NCBI RefSeq assembly: GCF_002213415.1
Contig: NZ_NJGU01000004.1
Coordinates: 541,235 to 605,234 of the forward strand
DNA from: Herbaspirillum robiniae
GTDB lineage: Bacteria > Pseudomonadota > Gammaproteobacteria > Burkholderiales > Burkholderiaceae_D
Length of the DNA stretch: 64,000 nucleotides
Direction of reading: 5' to 3'
Positions 16,677 to 24,864 of this stretch are shown here, piece by piece; within the stretch, counting starts at the first letter, position 1; each line of letters starts with the position of its first letter. Both the position numbers and the translations under genes were made by a program. The notes under the pieces were generated by a model, which had not been told where the DNA came from, searched no databases, and saw nothing but the letters and a program-made list of their open reading frames with translations.

Positions 16677-16771
16677 GGGCAAGCGTGTGGTCGGAACGGT
16701 CACATGGTGTTGACCCGATGTTAACGCTTTGGTCCGGATGGGGAAAGGGGATTTACACCCCTCGGCAAGAC

Positions 16772-16812
16772 CGCCGCCGTCGCGCGCCCGCAGGCAGGGA
16801 GCGACGGCGGCG
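16772..16812 (-). terminator. Hairpin after the GST gene
   Basis: A perfect 12-bp GC-rich stem (16772-16783 with 16801-16812) with a 17-base loop begins 10 bases beyond the GST stop codon. On the minus strand only a short T-containing stretch (TCTTG) follows, so it is a weak terminator candidate between GST and the esterase gene. Confidence 0.5.
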
Positions 16813-16821
16813 CCGCAGCGC

Positions 16822-17529
16822 TTAGCCGCGGGCCGGGATGGCCAGGCCGCGCACCACGGCCGGGCGCGCCACGAAGGCGTCCAGCGCGCGCTGCACGTTG
16901 GGGAAGTCCTTGAAGCCGACCAGCTCGCCGGCCTCGTAGAAGCCGACCAGGTTGCGCACCCACGGGAAGGTGGCGATGTCGGCGATCGAATACTCGTCGC
17001 CGCCCAGCCACTTGCTCTCGGCCAGGCGTTTGTCCATCACGCCCAGCAGGCGCTTGGATTCGTTGACGTAGCGGTCGCGCGGGCGCTTGTCTTCATATTC
17101 CTTGCCGGCGAAGCGGTGGAAGAAGCCCAGCTGGCCGAACATCGGCCCGACGCCGCCCATCTGGAACATCACCCACTGGATTACCTGGTAGCGCGCGGCC
17201 GGATCGGCCGGCAGGAACTTGCCGCTCTTCTCGGCCAGATACAGCAGGATCGCGCCCGATTCGAACAGCGGCATCGGTTTGCCGCCGGGACCGTCGGGGT
17301 CGATGATCGCGGGGATCTTGTTGTTCGGGTTCAGCGAGAGGAATTCAGGCGAGAACTGGTCGTTGGTCTCGAAGCTGACCAGGTGCGGCTCGTAGGGCAG
17401 GCCGGTCTCTTCCAGCATGATCGACACCTTCACGCCGTTGGGCGTGGGGAGCGAGTACAGCTGGATACGGTCGGGATGCTGGGCCGGCCACTTGGTGTTG
17501 ATGGCCAGGCTCGACAGTGCGTTGCTCAT
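16822..17529 (-). CDS. Glutathione S-transferase family protein (YfcG/YghU-like)
   Basis: This 235-residue cytosolic GST begins with a thioredoxin-like N domain (IQLYSLPTPNGVKVSIMLEETGLPYE) of the Nu-class/YfcG type, which have disulfide-bond oxidoreductase activity. Glutathione contacts include NKIPAIID and the ES pair in LFESGAILLYLAE. The helical C domain follows (WVMFQMGGVGPMFGQLGFF). It lies 21 bases after the GGDEF/EAL gene on the same strand and may be its operon partner. Confidence 0.9.
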   Translation of the reverse strand: MSNALSSLAINTKWPAQHPDRIQLYSLPTPNGVKVSIMLEETGLPYEPHLVSFETNDQFSPEFLSLNPNNKIPAIIDPDGPGGKPMPLFESGAILLYLAEKSGKFLPADPAARYQVIQWVMFQMGGVGPMFGQLGFFHRFAGKEYEDKRPRDRYVNESKRLLGVMDKRLAESKWLGGDEYSIADIATFPWVRNLVGFYEAGELVGFKDFPNVQRALDAFVARPAVVRGLAIPARG

Positions 17530-17550
17530 ATGCGTGTCCTATAGCGTGTC

Positions 17551-20500
17551 TTATGCTGCGGTGAATTGAGGATCGAATTCCTGCGCGAACTTCTCGAAGG
17601 CGTCGACCGTCACCGGGCGGCAGAAGAAATAACCCTGGTAGGCATGGCATCCGGCATCGGCCAGGAAGCTGCGCTGGGCATCGGTTTCCACCCCTTCGGC
17701 GATGACGCCCAGGCCCAGGCTCTGGGCCAGGTTGACGATGGTCTTGGCGATCGATGCATCGTTGGGATCGATCAAGACGTCGCGCACGAAAGACTGGTCG
17801 ATTTTAAGCTGATTCAGCGGCAGCCGCTTGAGGTAGGACAGGGAGGAGTAACCGATGCCGAAATCGTCCAGCGAGAACTCCACCCCGTAGGCCTTGAGGG
17901 CGAACATCTTCTGGATGATGTCTTCGACGTTGTCCACCAGCAGGCTCTCGGTCAGTTCCAGCTTCAGGCGCCGCGGGTTGGCGCCGGTGCGCTCGATCGC
18001 CTCCAGCACCGTCTGCACGAAGTCCGCCTCCCGGAACTGCTGGGCGCTGACGTTGACCGCGATGGTCAGGTGCGCGGTCTGCGGCACGGCGGCCCAGGCC
18101 GCCAGCTGGCGGCAGGCGGTTTCCAGCACCCAGTTGCCCAGCGAGAGGATCAGGCCGGTTTCTTCGGCCAGCGGAATGAAGTCGCCCGGCGGCACCATGC
18201 CGCGCTGCGGATGCTGCCAGCGCACCAGCACCTCGGCGCCGGTCACGCGGCCGCCCTCGACCACCTGCGCCTGGTAGTGCAGCAGCAGCTGGTCGCCTTC
18301 GATCGCCTTGCGCAGCCCGGCTTCCAGCGCGGCGCGCTCCAGCACCACGGTCTGCATCGCCGGGTCGAAGAAGCGCAGCGCGTTGCGGCCGGTTTCCTTG
18401 GCCTTGTACATGGCCAGGTCGGCCTGCTTCATCAGCTCGTCCACCGAGGACTGGCGGCCGAGGAAGACAGTGGCGCCGACGCTGGCGGTGGTGCGGTATT
18501 CGACCTCGTCGAGCTGGTAGGTGCAGCCCAGCGCGGAGAGGATCTTTTCGCCGATGGCCTTGGTCTGGTTGGCGGCCTCCTGCGGATGTTCGTTGAGGCC
18601 TTCGAGCACCACCACGAACTCGTCGCCGCCCACGCGCGCCACCGTATCGTTCTCGCGCACGCTGGTCACCAGGCGCTGCGCCACCTGCTTGAGCAGCAGG
18701 TCGCCTTTCTCGTGGCCGACGGTGTCGTTGAGGGTCTTGAAATGGTCGAGGTCGATGAACAGCAGCGCCGCGCAGGTCTTGGTGCGGGTCGACAGGGCGA
18801 TGGCCTGCTTCAGGCGATCCAGCAGCAGGGTGCGGTTGGGCAGGCGCGTCAGCGCATCGAAGAAGGCCAGTTCGCGGATGCGCTCCTCGGCCAGCTTGCG
18901 GTCGCTGATGTCGTGATGGGTGCTGACGTAATGGGTGACGGCGCCATCCTTGTTCTTGACGGCGGAGATGGTCAGCCATTCCGGGTAGACCTCGCCGTTC
19001 TTGCGGCGGTCCCAGATCTCGCCCTGCCACTTGCCGAAGCGGCGGATGCTCTCGCGCATCTCCTGGAAGAAGGCCGGGCCGTGGCGGTCCGAGCGCAGCA
19101 GGTTGGGATGCTTGCCGACGATTTCTTCGGCGCTGTAGCCGGTGATCTCGGTGAAGGCCTTGTTCACGCGCAGGATCTTGCTGTTGGCGTCGGTGATCAG
19201 CATGCCCTCGCGCGAGTCGAAGGCCACGGCCGAAATGCGCAGCTCGGCTTCGATCTGCTTGCGTTCGGTGATGTCGCGGCTGCTGGTGCGAAAGCCCGTG
19301 AAGTTGCCCTGCGAATCGGTGATCGCGGCCGATGACAGCGCCAGCCAGAAGACCGAGCCGTCCTTGCGCACGCAGCGGAATTCGACGTCCTCGCGCTTGC
19401 GACCGTCCATGAATTTCGCCAGTTCGCCACGGATGCGATGCTCGTCTTCCGGATGCACGATGGTGCCGATGAAGTCCTTCATCGCCAGGCATTCGTCGAC
19501 GGTGTAGCCGGTATAGTCGCGCACCGCATGGTTGACCCAGCGCGGTCGCCCGTCCAGGCCCCACCAGACTTCCCAGTTGACCGTGCAATCGGCGATGGCG
19601 CGGAACTGTTCTTCGCTGGCGCGCAGCTCGGCGGTCATCTTCTGCGCCAGGCGCACGGCGCGCACGCGGGACGACATCATCAGCCAGCCCAGCAGCGCCA
19701 GCGTGATGCTCATGCCGATGCCGGTGGCCGCGATCAGGTGCTCGGCGTTGCGGCCGTACTGCAAGGCGAAGCTGTCCCGGGTGCTCATGGAGAGCGTCCA
19801 GTTGTGGTTGGCGACGACCAGGTATTCGGTCGCCGAGATCGGCGTGGCCAGCGCCTGCGTGCCGTCGTCGTGCGAGCGGTAGAGCAGGGCGCCCGGCGTG
19901 GGTTCGACGCCATCGTAGAGCGCGAAGGCGATGCCGCGCGCGCTCTCGCCGTACAGGCTGGCGATCACGTCGTTCATGCGAAACACCGCATGCACCCAGC
20001 CCACCAGGCTGGCGCGGCGCTCGGCGATGGTGCCTTGCGGCTTGCCGCGCTCGTACAGCGGCAGGTACATCAGGAACGAGGGCTCGGTCTTGCCGCCGTT
20101 TTCCAGGTCCAGCTCGATCTTGCCGGAGATGGCGGCCATGCCGGAGTCGCGCGCCTTTTCCATGGCCACGCGGCGCACCGGGTCGGACCAGTGGTCGAAG
20201 CCGAAGGGAACGCGGTTGCGTCCCACATAGGGCTCCAGCAGCACCATCGGCGCATAGGCGTTGCGGTTGCCGGCCGGGCGGATCTCATAGGCGTCGATGC
20301 CCAGCTTGCGCATGCGCGCCAGGTGCTCGTCCAGGCGGGCGGCGGGCACCCATTCCTGCAGGCAGATGGCCTGGATGCCGGAGAAGTTGGCGTCCAGGTT
20401 CAGCGCGCTGACGTAGTCGTGGAAGTCGGAGCGGTCGATCGCGCCGGTGGCCGAGACCAGTCCCTGCACGCCGTGCAGCATCTGCTCGTAGGAGGCCATG

Positions 20501-20661
20501 CGCTGCTCGATGCGGCTGACGGTTTCACGCAGCGCCGAGGCGAACTGCGAATGCAGTTCCTTGCTCGAGGCCTGGCGCTCGTGGTCCCATGCCACCCAGG
20601 TCACGCCCAGGCCCGTCACCAGGATCATGAGCGGCAGCAGAATCAGGCGTATCCAGTTCAC
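17551..20661 (-). CDS. CHASE-PAS-PAS-GGDEF-EAL c-di-GMP enzyme
   Basis: This 1036-residue membrane protein makes and/or degrades cyclic di-GMP. From the N terminus: a membrane helix (5-25), a periplasmic CHASE-type domain (about 60-250), a second helix (310-330), PAS domains (about 345-470 and 480-595), GGDEF (600-770, intact GGDEF at 678-682 with RxxD inhibitory site five residues before), and EAL (780-1030). The EAL motif reads EVL (810-812), but ELTES, LDDFGIGYSSL and AEGVET are intact, so phosphodiesterase activity is plausible. It starts with GTG, overlapping the stop of the upstream binding-protein gene (GTGA), so the two are translationally coupled. Confidence 0.93.
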   Translation of the reverse strand: MNWIRLILLPLMILVTGLGVTWVAWDHERQASSKELHSQFASALRETVSRIEQRMASYEQMLHGVQGLVSATGAIDRSDFHDYVSALNLDANFSGIQAICLQEWVPAARLDEHLARMRKLGIDAYEIRPAGNRNAYAPMVLLEPYVGRNRVPFGFDHWSDPVRRVAMEKARDSGMAAISGKIELDLENGGKTEPSFLMYLPLYERGKPQGTIAERRASLVGWVHAVFRMNDVIASLYGESARGIAFALYDGVEPTPGALLYRSHDDGTQALATPISATEYLVVANHNWTLSMSTRDSFALQYGRNAEHLIAATGIGMSITLALLGWLMMSSRVRAVRLAQKMTAELRASEEQFRAIADCTVNWEVWWGLDGRPRWVNHAVRDYTGYTVDECLAMKDFIGTIVHPEDEHRIRGELAKFMDGRKREDVEFRCVRKDGSVFWLALSSAAITDSQGNFTGFRTSSRDITERKQIEAELRISAVAFDSREGMLITDANSKILRVNKAFTEITGYSAEEIVGKHPNLLRSDRHGPAFFQEMRESIRRFGKWQGEIWDRRKNGEVYPEWLTISAVKNKDGAVTHYVSTHHDISDRKLAEERIRELAFFDALTRLPNRTLLLDRLKQAIALSTRTKTCAALLFIDLDHFKTLNDTVGHEKGDLLLKQVAQRLVTSVRENDTVARVGGDEFVVVLEGLNEHPQEAANQTKAIGEKILSALGCTYQLDEVEYRTTASVGATVFLGRQSSVDELMKQADLAMYKAKETGRNALRFFDPAMQTVVLERAALEAGLRKAIEGDQLLLHYQAQVVEGGRVTGAEVLVRWQHPQRGMVPPGDFIPLAEETGLILSLGNWVLETACRQLAAWAAVPQTAHLTIAVNVSAQQFREADFVQTVLEAIERTGANPRRLKLELTESLLVDNVEDIIQKMFALKAYGVEFSLDDFGIGYSSLSYLKRLPLNQLKIDQSFVRDVLIDPNDASIAKTIVNLAQSLGLGVIAEGVETDAQRSFLADAGCHAYQGYFFCRPVTVDAFEKFAQEFDPQFTAA

Positions 20662-21464
20662 GGTTTGACCTGATCGACCATGGCCGCTGCCAGCTCGGCG
20701 TTGAAGTATTTTTCAAAGATGCGGCGCACGGTGCCGTCGGCCAGCATGTCGTTGACCAGCGCGCGCCACTTCTCCTGCTCGGCCGGCGACAGCGCCTTCT
20801 TGGACATGATCAGCCCGTGCGGCACCGAGGGATCGTTGAAGCTGATGATGGCGGTCACGTCGCGGATGCGCTTTTCCTGCACCGCCGGATAGTCGAAGGG
20901 CTCCATGATCATGCCCTGGATGCGGTTGAGCAGTAGCGCGTCGTACAGCGGCTCAAGCCCGCCGGCCAGGCTCACGCGGTTCGACGCGGTGAGCTTGTCG
21001 ACCAGCTTGTTGGCGTTGTCGCTGTAGCGAAAGCCGCGGATCACGCCGAGCTGGAAATGTTCGTTGCGGGCGAAATCCTCCAGGCGGGTGATGCCGGAGT
21101 CCTTGCGCACCAGCAGGTAGTACTTGTTGCTGAAGTACCAGGCGAAGGAGGCGAACTGCTCGCGTTCGCGGCTGGAGATGCCCGACAGGCTGAAGTCCAG
21201 TGCGCCGGATTCGATCAGTTGCCAGATGCGCGCGCGCGACATCAGGCTGACATTGACCTTGCAGCCGCTGCGGCGGATCAGTTCGTCGGCGAAATCCTTG
21301 TCGATGCCGGTGTCGGTGGCGGCCGAATACAGCAGGCCATGATCGTGCATGGCCAGCGTGTAGGGGCGCGAGCAATCGGGGCCGGTGGCCGGCGCCGCGG
21401 CGCTGGGACGGGACAATCCGCACAGGGCAATCAGCAGGGAGGCGGCGCCCAGGCAGGAGCGCAT
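20658..21464 (-). CDS. Periplasmic solute-binding protein (SBP_bac_3-like), coupled to c-di-GMP gene
   Basis: The 268-residue exported protein starts MRSCLGAASLLIALCGLS (signal peptide, cleavage near SAAA). Its fold markers are those of family 3 amino-acid-type binding proteins: TLAMHDHGLLY, GIDKDFADELIRRSGCKVN, then ALDFSLSGISSRER. No ABC permease or ATPase is nearby; instead its stop overlaps the start of the CHASE-GGDEF-EAL gene. It probably acts as the periplasmic ligand sensor for that protein. The start was chosen at the signal peptide; the longer open frame upstream reads through the promoter. Confidence 0.85.
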   Translation of the reverse strand: MRSCLGAASLLIALCGLSRPSAAAPATGPDCSRPYTLAMHDHGLLYSAATDTGIDKDFADELIRRSGCKVNVSLMSRARIWQLIESGALDFSLSGISSREREQFASFAWYFSNKYYLLVRKDSGITRLEDFARNEHFQLGVIRGFRYSDNANKLVDKLTASNRVSLAGGLEPLYDALLLNRIQGMIMEPFDYPAVQEKRIRDVTAIISFNDPSVPHGLIMSKKALSPAEQEKWRALVNDMLADGTVRRIFEKYFNAELAAAMVDQVKP

Positions 21465-21545
21465 TGCTCGATTGCGGAAAATTTGACTGAAAATACTGCC
21501 CCCTCTTGTCCCTCTTCGTACTTCGCCGTCCTGACTCCGCAGCGA

Positions 21546-21570
21546 AAAAAGGGAGGGCGCGACGCGCCCT
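21546..21570 (-). terminator. Possible minus-strand terminator
   Basis: AGGGCG-N5-CGCCCT (21554-21570) is followed on the minus strand by CCC and T6 (complement of the A-run at 21546-21551). It lies nearly 480 bases beyond the SDR stop codon, so if active it would end a long 3' untranslated tail or protect the binding-protein gene from read-through. Confidence 0.45.
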
Positions 21571-21659
21571 TGGTTTCCTCCACCGCCCGGTGTCTCTCTT
21601 GTTGAGCGGCCGCGACTACGCGGCCTGTCTGTCATGCATTGATCGCAGCTTCGTCGCGT

Positions 21660-21674
21660 ATTGGTATGACCAAT
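21660..21674. promoter_or_regulatory. Perfect palindrome ATTGGTATGACCAAT (GntR/FadR-type operator form)
   Basis: The half-sites ATTGGT and ACCAAT are separated by 3 bases. The TGGTnnnACCA core is the known form of operators for FadR-subfamily GntR regulators such as PdhR and LldR. No GntR gene is present in this window, so the cognate regulator would act from elsewhere. Confidence 0.55.
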
Positions 21675-22045
21675 TGTCTGGGCATACAAGTTACACGGAA
21701 CTTACTGATTTATTGAAGAATTTCTAGATCAACGCCGAGCGATGTTACCCGAGCACAATCCAATCCGCAACACAATGCGAAGGCCTTTGCAATCGTTGTG
21801 AACAAGGGTGCACAGGCGTGCCGGGACAAGCGCGAAAACAGGGCAAAAAACGGGGCAAAAACAGGATGCAGGGCGCGACGGGATGCCCCGAAAGCGGGCG
21901 CGTTGTAGGACAAGTGACGAGCGGGCGTCGCGGGCTGAAAGCCGGATGAAGGGATGAGGGGAGAAGGTTGGGCGCACACCGGCCCTGTGGCCGGCGTGCC
22001 CGCGCGCTCACGCAATTCTGTGAAGGCGCGGAGTGGCGCATTACA

Positions 22046-22822
22046 TCAGATGAACATGCCGCCCGACACTTCAACCCGCTGGGCGTTGATCCAGCCGTTC
22101 TCCGGACGCAGCAGCGAGGCCACCGCCGCGCCGATGTCGTCGGGCACGCCGGCGCGTCCCAGCGCGGTCTGGCCGGCCACGAAGGCGTTGAGTTCGGCGT
22201 TGTCGCGCACGCGGCCGCCGCCGAAATCGGTTTCGATCGCGCCCGGCGCCACGGTGTTGACCGCGATGCCGCGCGCACCGAATTCCTTGGCCATGTAGCG
22301 CGTCATCACTTCCACGCCGCCCTTCATCGCCGCGTAGGCCGCATAGCCCGGCAGCGAGAAGCGGGCCAGGCCGCTGGAGGTGTTGATGATGCGTCCGCCG
22401 TCGGCGATCAGCGGCAGCAGCGCCTGGGTCAGGAAGAAAGTGCCCTTCAGGTGCACGTTGCACAGTTCATCGAAGACTTCTTCGCTGGTCTCGGCGATGG
22501 AGGCGTGCATGCCCATGCCGCCGTTGTTGACCAGGTAGGTGAAGCGCTCGGTGTTCCAGGTGCTCTTCAGGGTCTCGCGCACGGTGTCGGCGAAATCGGG
22601 GAAGCTGCGGCTCTTGGCAAGGTCCAGCTGCAGGGCCACGGCCTTGACGCCGGTGGCGGCGAGCTCGGCGCTCGCCTGTTCGGCGGCGGCGCGGTTGCCC
22701 ACGTAGGTGAGGATGATGCCCACGCCCTCGCGCGCCAGGTGCAGCGCGGCGTTCTTGCCGAGGCCGCGGCTGCCGCCGGTGATCAGGGCGATGCGGGGAG
22801 TGGTGGTGTTGGCTTGGGTCAT
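22046..22822 (-). CDS. Short-chain dehydrogenase/reductase
   Basis: This 258-residue NAD(P)-dependent oxidoreductase with a classical SDR fold has the cofactor motif TGGSRGLG at 15-22, LVNNGG at 97-102, catalytic Ser about 150 and the YxxxK pair Y163/K167 (YAAMK), followed by VNTVAPGAIETDF. Arg at 19 after the Ser favours NADPH. The substrate is unknown. It is divergent from a LysR regulator across an AT-rich operator region, so it is likely the regulated gene. Confidence 0.92.
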   Translation of the reverse strand: MTQANTTTPRIALITGGSRGLGKNAALHLAREGVGIILTYVGNRAAAEQASAELAATGVKAVALQLDLAKSRSFPDFADTVRETLKSTWNTERFTYLVNNGGMGMHASIAETSEEVFDELCNVHLKGTFFLTQALLPLIADGGRIINTSSGLARFSLPGYAAYAAMKGGVEVMTRYMAKEFGARGIAVNTVAPGAIETDFGGGRVRDNAELNAFVAGQTALGRAGVPDDIGAAVASLLRPENGWINAQRVEVSGGMFI

Positions 22823-22901
22823 GTCTGGCTCCTGTCGATGAGGTGGGCGTGGCCCGGCGGGCCGCGTTGTCTTGACTACGGAGCTCAGTATATTGAGCAG
22901 T

Positions 22902-22956
22902 ATTTACTTAATAAATTTCGGATTTGATATTAGACTTTTCATTATTTACTAATAAT
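22902..22956. promoter_or_regulatory. Paired AT-rich dyads between SDR and LysR genes
   Basis: Two palindromic elements of related sequence, ATTTA-N5-TAAAT (22902-22916) and ATTATT-N4-AATAAT (22941-22956), lie 39 bases apart in the divergent spacer. Their shape and place fit the two binding sites usual for a LysR regulator controlling itself and its neighbour. Confidence 0.6.
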
Positions 22957-22966
22957 CGGAGCCGCG

Positions 22967-23890
22967 ATGAACCAGCTCGATACCCTCCAGATCTTCCAGC
23001 GCGTGGCCGAGCTGGCCAGTTTCAGCGGCGCCGCGCGCCAGCTGGGCCTGCCCAACGCGACCGTTTCACTGGCGGTGCAGCAGCTGGAGCAGATGCTGGG
23101 CACGCGGCTGCTCCAGCGCACCACGCGGCGGGTGCAGATGACGGCCGACGGCGAGGCTTTTTATCAGCGCAGCAAGGAGCTGCTGGACGACTTCGAGTCG
23201 CTGCGCGCCATGTTCCGCTTCGGCGGCAAGGCGTTGACGGGCAAGCTGCGGGTGGACATGTCCAGCGCCATGGCGCGCGAAGTGGTGCTGCCGGAGCTGC
23301 CGGACTTCCTCGAACGTCACCCGCAGCTGGAGGTGGAACTGTCGGCCAGCGACCGCCGGGTCGACCTGGTCAGCGAGGGCTTCGACTGCGTGCTGCGCAC
23401 CGGCACGCTGGACGACTCTTCATTGGTGGCGCGCCCGATCGGACACCTGGTGCAGGTCAATTGCGCCAGTCCGGCCTATCTGGAGCGCCATGGCGTGCCG
23501 CACACGCTGGACGACCTGGCCGGCCACAAGCTGGTGCATTACCGCCAGATGCTGGGCGGGCGCTCCCCCGGTTGGGAATGGTTCGACGGCAAGCAGACGC
23601 ACTATGTGCCGATGGGCGGCAGCGTCACCGTCAACAGCACCGAGACCTATTACGCCGCCTGCCAGGCCGGCCTTGGGATGATCCAGCTGCCGCTGGTGGG
23701 TCTGCGCAAGCGAAGCTCGCTGGTGCTGGACTCGCTGGTGGAGGTGTTGCCGCAATACCGCCCGGCGCCGATGCCGGTGTCGATGCTCTACGCCAGCCGG
23801 CGCCATGTGCCGGCGCGGCTGGCGGAGTTCATGGACTGGTTGCACGCGCTGATCTTCCCGCTGACGCAGGAAGGCGGCATGAAAGTGTGA
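22967..23890 (+). CDS. LysR-family transcriptional regulator
   Basis: The 307-residue regulator has an N-terminal winged helix (FQRVAELASFSGAARQLGLP, with TVSLAVQQLEQMLGTRLLQRTTRR) and a periplasmic-binding-like effector domain. The type resembles the DsdC/PecT-like group that often regulates divergent SDR or quinone reductase genes. The ATG at 22967 comes 10 bases after the second dyad. Its effector is unknown. Confidence 0.92.
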   Translation: MNQLDTLQIFQRVAELASFSGAARQLGLPNATVSLAVQQLEQMLGTRLLQRTTRRVQMTADGEAFYQRSKELLDDFESLRAMFRFGGKALTGKLRVDMSSAMAREVVLPELPDFLERHPQLEVELSASDRRVDLVSEGFDCVLRTGTLDDSSLVARPIGHLVQVNCASPAYLERHGVPHTLDDLAGHKLVHYRQMLGGRSPGWEWFDGKQTHYVPMGGSVTVNSTETYYAACQAGLGMIQLPLVGLRKRSSLVLDSLVEVLPQYRPAPMPVSMLYASRRHVPARLAEFMDWLHALIFPLTQEGGMKV

Positions 23891-23909
23891 GTGCTTCGCC
23901 GGCGCAGGC

Positions 23910-24800
23910 TCAGGCCAGCAGCGTGCGTCCCACGGCATCGATGGTGACCGTGCCGCGGCCGATCTCGATGACGCGGCCGCCGACCTGGATCGCGCCGTCC
24001 GGCGACACCGCCAGGTGCAGGCGGGAGGGGCGATCCACCGCCGCGCCCTGGTCGACCGCATAACGCGCCGGCAGTGGGTGGCCGGTGGCCAGCAGCCAGC
24101 CGCCCAGGTTGGCGCAGGCCGAGCCGGTACCCGGATCTTCCGCCACGCCGCCGCCTTGCTTGGTGAAGAAGTAGCGCGCCAGCACATTGCCCGGTTCATC
24201 TGCGTCGAAAGCGAACACATACGCCGTCTTGCGCCCCAGGCTGCTGGCCGGCCAGCGCTCCAGCGAGCCGCTGTCGGGCTGGGCGCGGCGCACCGCCTCG
24301 GGCGACTTCAGCGGGATCAGGAACTGGTCGGCGCCGGTATCGACCCATAGCGGTTCGCCGGCCAGGTCGTCGGCCGACAGGCCCACCAGCGCGGCGACCT
24401 GCGCCGGCGGCAGCGGCGAGGGCGCGGTTCTGGGCGCGCCGGCGCTGGGCGCGGTGAAGGTCCACACGTCGCCTTGCGCGCTGACCGGCACTACGCCGGC
24501 CTTGAACTCCAGCTTCAGCGCATCGCTGGTCTGCAGCAGCTCGCGCACCACATGCGCGGTGCCCAGCGTGGGGTGGCCGGCGAAGGGCATCTCATAGCCG
24601 GTGGTGAAGATGCGCACGCGCGCATCGGCCACCGCCGAGGGCAGGATGAAGGTGGTTTCGGAGAGATTGAACTGCAGCGCCAGCGCCTGCATGGTGGCGT
24701 CGTCGATGCCGCGCGCGTCTTCGAACACGCACAGGGGATTGCCGCCGAAGGTCGATTCGGCGAAGACGTTGAGCAGGCGGTAGGCGTAGGTGGTCGGCAT
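23910..24800 (-). CDS. PhzF-family isomerase/epimerase-like protein
   Basis: The 296-residue protein is of the PhzF/diaminopimelate-epimerase fold. The catalytic-type Glu is at 48 in FNLSETTF; FAGHPTLGTAH and EDPGTGSACANLGG mark the two pseudo-symmetric halves. No phenazine genes are near, so it is one of the common PhzF homologues of unknown substrate. It is convergent with the LysR gene (19-base gap). Confidence 0.92.
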   Translation of the reverse strand: MPTTYAYRLLNVFAESTFGGNPLCVFEDARGIDDATMQALALQFNLSETTFILPSAVADARVRIFTTGYEMPFAGHPTLGTAHVVRELLQTSDALKLEFKAGVVPVSAQGDVWTFTAPSAGAPRTAPSPLPPAQVAALVGLSADDLAGEPLWVDTGADQFLIPLKSPEAVRRAQPDSGSLERWPASSLGRKTAYVFAFDADEPGNVLARYFFTKQGGGVAEDPGTGSACANLGGWLLATGHPLPARYAVDQGAAVDRPSRLHLAVSPDGAIQVGGRVIEIGRGTVTIDAVGRTLLA

Positions 24801-24814
24801 GGTCGTCCCGGGAA

Positions 24815-24842
24815 AGAAGATGGGCCGATTCTATCGGCCCAT
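24815..24842 (-). terminator. Terminator hairpin after the GGDEF gene
   Basis: Perfect 10-bp stem ATGGGCCGAT (24820-24829) with ATCGGCCCAT (24833-24842) and a 3-base loop. On the minus strand a pyrimidine stretch CTTCTTTC follows. It stands between the GGDEF gene stop and the PhzF start. Confidence 0.7.
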
Positions 24843-24864
24843 GTCCATGCCAGACAGATACAGT

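Larger units (their letters stand above)
21465..22045. promoter_or_regulatory. 580-base AT-richer intergenic region with operator-like palindrome
   Basis: No gene is convincing here. The region holds a perfect 15-bp palindrome ATTGGTATGACCAAT at 21660-21674, about 195 bases before the binding-protein start, and a GC-rich hairpin (21554-21570) followed on the minus strand by CCC and T6. The rest, especially 21655-21730, is AT-rich and promoter-like. Open frames at 21710-22015 on the minus strand have low-complexity, unlike protein. Confidence 0.5.

Noticed and set aside
21710..22015. Minus-strand frames in the 580-base gap
   Set aside because: Low-complexity Ala/Phe/Arg composition, no ribosome binding site and no family resemblance.
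23910..24800. Phenazine biosynthesis gene
   Set aside because: The protein is PhzF-like, but no other phenazine genes are present, so a phenazine pathway is not claimed.
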